Origin: Neomoorella mulderi
GTDB lineage: Bacteria > Bacillota > DSM-521 > Neomoorellales > Neomoorellaceae
DNA: 26,346 nt
Assembly: GCA_011375465.1 (NCBI GenBank)
Contig: DRZV01000094.1
Span: 1 to 26,346, forward strand
Reading direction: 5' to 3'
Part shown: positions 22,714 to 26,346 of the stretch, one piece after another
How the letters are laid out: each line of letters starts with the position of its first letter
Position numbering within the stretch: the first letter of the stretch is position 1
Notes under the pieces: model-generated
Databases searched by the model: none
Told to the model about the DNA's origin: nothing
Seen by the model: the letters and a program-made list of their open reading frames with translations, nothing else
Made by a program: the position numbers and the translations under genes

Positions 22714-24800
22714 TGTTGGTCCGGGATCTTATCTTCGAGATAGGCACCGAAGAACTGCCTGCCCGCTTTATCCCCAGCTCCCTGGAGCAGATGTTTGCCC
22801 TCGCTCAAGAGCTGCTGGAAGAGTATCGCCTCCCCCATGGGGGGATAAAAACTTACGGTACCCCCCGGCGCCTGGTGCTTTACGTAAGAGATCTGAGGGA
22901 AAGGCAAGGGGAGAAAATAGAGGAGATAAAGGGGCCCCCTGCTCAGGTGGCCTTCACCCCTGAGGGAACCCCCACCAAGGCTGCCCTAGGATTCGCCCGC
23001 AGTCAGGGGGTAGGGGTGGATTCCCTGGTGGTAAAGGAGTTAAACGGGGGCAGGTATGTTTTCGCCGTCAAGAGGCAGGAGGGGCTGCCCACGGTCCAGG
23101 TTCTGCCTTCCCTTCTCAAAAGGCTGGTGGAGAGCTTGACCTTTCCCAAGGTGATGCGCTGGGGGGAAGTGCCCTTCCGTTTTGCTCGGCCCATAAGGTG
23201 GTTTCTGGCCCTATACGGGGAAGAGGTGATCCCTTTTGAACTGGCAGGGGTGGCTTCTAGCAACCTCACCTGGGGACATAGATTCCTTGCCCCCGGACCC
23301 CACGAAGTCAGGGAGGCCAGATCTTACTTCCAGGTTATGGCGGAGAACTACGTGGTGGTGGACCCCGAGGAACGGGCCCGCAGGATACGGGAGGGGGCCC
23401 AGAGGCTGGCCGGGGAAAAAGGGGGCTGGGTGGAAGAGGACAGGGACTTGCTGGAGGAGAACACCTTCCTGGTGGAATATCCCATGCCCCTTTTAGGGAG
23501 TTTTGATCCCTCTTACCTGCAGCTGCCCCGGGAGGTCATAATAACCCCCATGAAAGAGCACCAGAGATACTTTCCTGTATGGAAAGAGGGGGGAGAGCTT
23601 TTACCCTTCTTCATAGCCATACATAACGGCACGGACCAGTATAAGGACCTAATAGTGAAGGGGTATGAGCGGGTACTGGGGGCCCGCCTGGCGGATGCCT
23701 CTTTTTTCTACCACCAGGATTTACAGATTCCCTTGCACCAGAGGATAGAAAAACTCCAAGGCATTATATTCCAGGAAAAATTGGGCACCATGCTCTCCAG
23801 GTCCAGGAGGTTGGTCCAACTTTCCCTGCGCTTAAGGGAACTCCTGGATTTGCCCCCCTCCCTGGACCCCTATATAAAGAGGACAGCGGAATTGGCCAAA
23901 GCTGACCTCACCACTTCCATGGTTTATGAATTTCCAGAGCTGCAGGGCATCATGGGCTACTATTACGCCCTCCACGACGGAGAGGCCCCGGAGGTGTGCC
24001 AGGGGATAAAAGAGCACTACTGGCCCCGTTTCCCTGGAGACGCCCTTCCCCGGTCCATGACGGGTATGGTGGTGGGGCTGGCCGATCGTCTGGACACCCT
24101 GGTGGGATGTTTTGGTGTGGGGCTTATTCCCTCTGGTTCAGAAGATCCCTGGGGATTGCGCCGCCAGGCCATGGGATTGGTACTCATCACCATAGATCTG
24201 GATCTCCATTACTCCCTTCCTGCAGCCCTGGCCGCCGCCCATCAGGGGTATGGAAGGGAAGGGATAGAGCTGACCCGTCCCTCGTCCGAGGTGATAAACC
24301 AGGTCTCCATGTTTTGCCAGCAGAGGCTCCAGCATATCCTGGGGGAAAGGAAAATACCCGTGGATGTGATAGACGCTTGTTTAGCGGTGAGGGAAGAAGA
24401 CCTGGCCGATGTATACAGGCGCTGCTTGGCTTTGAACTCTTTCCGGCAAGGGGAGGGATTCTCCCGTTTAAGGGTGGCCTTCACCCGGGCTTTTAATCTG
24501 GCCAGGCAGGCTCCTGAGAGGTATGCTGTCCGTCCTGAACTCCTGAAGGAGGAGGAAGAACGGGTCCTGTGGTGGAATATCTTAGACATACGGGAGAAGG
24601 TCCGGGATCTGGTCCAAAAGGGAGAATATGTCCAAGCCCTGGAAGAGCTGGCCCGCCTGCGGGAGCCCGTTGACCGTTTTTTTGATAAAATCATGGTAAT
24701 GGTTCCCCAGGAAGACATTCGCCGCAACCGTCTGGCCCTTTTACAGGAAGTAGTGGAATTGGTTCATTCTATAGCCGATTTCTCCCGGCTGGGGGAATGA
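22713..24800 (+). CDS. glyS: Glycyl-tRNA synthetase beta subunit
   Basis: 695 residues, normal for GlyS. The N-terminus LVRDLIFEIGTEELPARFIP is typical, followed by GTPRRLVLYV, the FPKVMRWG region, an HD-like domain (DLTTSMVYEFPELQGIMGYY, then GLADRLDTLVGCFGVGLIPSGSEDPWGLRR) and a C-terminal anticodon-binding region. It pairs with GlyQ and carries the tRNA-Gly recognition domains. AAAGGAGG lies 4 bases upstream of ATG 22713. The whole 2 kb frame is free of lesions, which is relevant when judging the damage elsewhere in the window. Confidence 0.97.
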   Translation: MLVRDLIFEIGTEELPARFIPSSLEQMFALAQELLEEYRLPHGGIKTYGTPRRLVLYVRDLRERQGEKIEEIKGPPAQVAFTPEGTPTKAALGFARSQGVGVDSLVVKELNGGRYVFAVKRQEGLPTVQVLPSLLKRLVESLTFPKVMRWGEVPFRFARPIRWFLALYGEEVIPFELAGVASSNLTWGHRFLAPGPHEVREARSYFQVMAENYVVVDPEERARRIREGAQRLAGEKGGWVEEDRDLLEENTFLVEYPMPLLGSFDPSYLQLPREVIITPMKEHQRYFPVWKEGGELLPFFIAIHNGTDQYKDLIVKGYERVLGARLADASFFYHQDLQIPLHQRIEKLQGIIFQEKLGTMLSRSRRLVQLSLRLRELLDLPPSLDPYIKRTAELAKADLTTSMVYEFPELQGIMGYYYALHDGEAPEVCQGIKEHYWPRFPGDALPRSMTGMVVGLADRLDTLVGCFGVGLIPSGSEDPWGLRRQAMGLVLITIDLDLHYSLPAALAAAHQGYGREGIELTRPSSEVINQVSMFCQQRLQHILGERKIPVDVIDACLAVREEDLADVYRRCLALNSFRQGEGFSRLRVAFTRAFNLARQAPERYAVRPELLKEEEERVLWWNILDIREKVRDLVQKGEYVQALEELARLREPVDRFFDKIMVMVPQEDIRRNRLALLQEVVELVHSIADFSRLGE

Positions 24801-24815
24801 CTTCTTCGGGGAGGG

Positions 24816-25634
24816 GTGTCTATTCACATAATCTATGTGATTTCCGACTCCTTGGGAGAGACGGCAGAACTGGTGGCCCGGGCAGCGGCCAGCCAGTTCG
24901 ACGGGGGCGATTTTTTGATCCGCCGTTTTTCTTACGTAAGCGATAGCAAATACGTGGAGGAGATAGTGGAAAAGGCGGAGGAGGAAAAAGCCCTTCTGAT
25001 ATTCACCGTGGTTCTGCCCTCTATTAAAAATAAGATCCTGGAGATGGCTCAGGCCAAGAACATGAAGGCCGTGGACGTGCTGGGGCCTTTGATGGAGGCC
25101 TTGGCCGAGGTCACAGGCAAGGACCCTCGCCTGCAGCCAGGTCTTATCCGTCGCCTGGACGAAGATTATTTCCGCAAAATGGAAGCCATCGAATTCGCGG
25201 TGAAGTGCGATGACGGCAAGAATCCCCGAGGGTTGCTTTACGCCGACTTGGTACTTATAGGGGTTTCTCGGACCTCCAAAACTCCGGTCAGCCTGTACCT
25301 GGCCCATAAAAATCTCAAAGTGGCCAACCTGCCCCTGGTTCCGGAGACCCCTTTACCTGAAGAGCTATTCCTCATACCCACTTGGAAGATTATCGGCTTT
25401 ACCATCGATGCCGACAAGCTGTATTCCATCCGGCTGGAAAGATTGAAGACTTTGGGTCTCCCCGATCAGGCAGGTTATGCCGATAGAAACCGCATTGAAG
25501 AGGATCTGGCCTATGCCTGTAAGGTTATGGACCAGCTGGGATGTCCCGTCATAGACGTGACCCATAAGGCTGTTGAGGAAACAGCCGCCTTAATTTTACA
25601 AATTTATAACCGGAGGGAGAAGCATGGCAGGTAA
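24816..25634 (+). CDS. ppsR: PPDK regulatory protein (bifunctional kinase/phosphorylase)
   Basis: 272 residues of the DUF299 family, starting at GTG 24816. It opens HIIYVISDSLGETAELVARA and has the P-loop-like ADLVLIGVSRTSKTPVSLYLA with GVSRTSKT at about residues 146-153. Members phosphorylate a threonine of pyruvate phosphate dikinase using ADP and remove it by phosphorolysis, switching the dikinase off and on. The following gene is ppdK, overlapping by 11 bases, which fits the PPDK-directed member rather than the PEP synthase one. The gene name varies between ppsR, yqfL and pdrP. Confidence 0.92.
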   Translation: MSIHIIYVISDSLGETAELVARAAASQFDGGDFLIRRFSYVSDSKYVEEIVEKAEEEKALLIFTVVLPSIKNKILEMAQAKNMKAVDVLGPLMEALAEVTGKDPRLQPGLIRRLDEDYFRKMEAIEFAVKCDDGKNPRGLLYADLVLIGVSRTSKTPVSLYLAHKNLKVANLPLVPETPLPEELFLIPTWKIIGFTIDADKLYSIRLERLKTLGLPDQAGYADRNRIEEDLAYACKVMDQLGCPVIDVTHKAVEETAALILQIYNRREKHGR

Positions 25635-26346
25635 GAAATATGTCTACCTCTTCCAAGAGGGAAGGGCAGATATGCGCAATCTTTTGGGGGGCAAGGGGGC
25701 TAACCTGGCGGAGATGACCAACATCGGGCTGCCGGTACCTCCTGGCTTTACCATTACCACCGAGGCCTGCAACGAATACAATCGTCTGGGAAAGAAATTT
25801 CCCCCTGGGCTGGAGGAGCAGGTTCTGGAAAGTCTGAAAATTCTGGAGGAGATGACGGGAAAAAAGTTCGGCGATCCCCATAATCCCCTCCTGGTTTCGG
25901 TGCGTTCAGGAGCACCGGTATCCATGCCGGGGATGATGGACACGGTACTCAATTTAGGCCTCAATGACGAGACAGTTCAAGGGCTGGCCAGCCAGACACA
26001 GGATGAACGTTTTGCCCTGGACTGCTATCGCCGCTTTATACAAATGTTTGGCAACGTGGTCTTGGGCATCGGCCATGAGCATTTCGAAAGGATTTTGGAG
26101 AGGCACAAGGAAAAGGCCGGGGTGGCCTATGATTTTGAGCTTCCTCCAGAGGCGTTGAGGGAAGTAATAAAGGCCTACAAGGACATAGTCAAAACCCTGA
26201 CTGGTCAAGATTTTCCTCAGGACCCTTACGACCAATTATGGAGGGCCATAAAGGCCGTCTTCGATTCCTGGAATAACCCTCGGGCCGTGGTATACAGGAA
26301 AGTGCATAAAATCCCTGACGATCTGGGTACAGCGGTAAATGTACAG
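25624..26346 (+). CDS. ppdK: Pyruvate phosphate dikinase, 5' part
   Basis: Reading from ATG 25624 (GGAGGGAGAAGC just upstream), the frame is open for 241 codons to the end of the window. It begins KKYVYLFQEGRADMRNLLGGKGANLAEMTN, then LPVPPGFTITTEACNEY, LLVSVRSGAPVSMPGMMDTVLNLGL, and the YRRFIQMFGNVVLGI segment. This is the ATP-grasp nucleotide-binding domain of PPDK, which interconverts pyruvate and PEP with ATP and phosphate. The phosphohistidine domain and the threonine targeted by the upstream regulator lie outside the window. The regulator-dikinase overlap indicates one operon. Confidence 0.95.
   Translation, partial: MAGKKYVYLFQEGRADMRNLLGGKGANLAEMTNIGLPVPPGFTITTEACNEYNRLGKKFPPGLEEQVLESLKILEEMTGKKFGDPHNPLLVSVRSGAPVSMPGMMDTVLNLGLNDETVQGLASQTQDERFALDCYRRFIQMFGNVVLGIGHEHFERILERHKEKAGVAYDFELPPEALREVIKAYKDIVKTLTGQDFPQDPYDQLWRAIKAVFDSWNNPRAVVYRKVHKIPDDLGTAVNVQ

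Noticed and set aside
1..26346. CRISPR arrays, tRNA or rRNA genes, toxin-antitoxin or defence clusters
   Set aside because: No regularly spaced direct repeats, no tRNA-like cloverleaf, and no recognisable defence or toxin families were seen on either strand. The only RNA-guided component is the TnpB remnant at the left edge.

Overview
The window looks like chromosome from a moderately GC-rich, probably thermophilic member of the Clostridia/Moorellia branch of the Bacillota. Three things point there. The gene order lepA-hemW-hrcA-grpE-dnaJ-rsmE-mtaB-HIT-rpsU-yqfC-yqfD-phoH-pgpH-ybeY-dgkA-era-yqzL-recO-glyQ-glyS-ppsR-ppdK is the classical Firmicute stress/translation/sporulation block. A perfect CIRCE operator precedes hrcA. 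Codon use is heavy in AGG (Arg) and ATA (Ile), with many TTG and GTG starts. I cannot name the species.

Left end (1 to about 3330): a decayed mobile-element patch whose codon use (CGG/CGC, ATC, CTG) differs from the rest. It starts with the 3' end of a TnpB-type IS200/IS605 nuclease gene and its probable omega-RNA tail, apparently inserted into a conjugation gene. An intact HtpX-like M48 membrane protease follows. Next come a VirB4-like conjugation ATPase broken by an in-frame stop and a frameshift, and a short signal-peptide protein that looks like a truncated conjugation membrane protein. This patch abuts the 3' end of spoIIP.

Backbone (about 3332 to 26346): spoIIP lies on the minus strand, opposite to its usual orientation, and carries several inactivating lesions. 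A small four-helix holin-like membrane protein, lepA and hemW follow. The heat-shock operon hrcA-grpE-dnaJ is under CIRCE control but has no dnaK between grpE and dnaJ. Then come rRNA/tRNA modification genes (rsmE, mtaB), a HIT protein and rpsU (frameshifted near its 5' end, with a strong terminator). yqfC and yqfD are both broken. phoH, pgpH, ybeY, dgkA, era, yqzL, recO, a DUF4342-like gene, glyQS (behind a short promoter-terminator leader), ppsR and the start of ppdK complete the window.

The clearest unusual pattern is damage confined to certain genes. spoIIP, yqfC and yqfD, all associated with sporulation, carry stops or frameshifts. lepA, rpsU and possibly recO carry a single indel each. 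The large genes hemW, dnaJ, mtaB, pgpH and glyS read straight through. This suggests a lineage losing sporulation, though several indels sit in homopolymers, so sequencing error has to be excluded. Other points are the missing dnaK, a His-to-Asp change at the third zinc-ligand position of YbeY, and a possible collapsed T-box in front of glyQS. I saw no convincing new defence system, CRISPR array or secondary-metabolite cluster.
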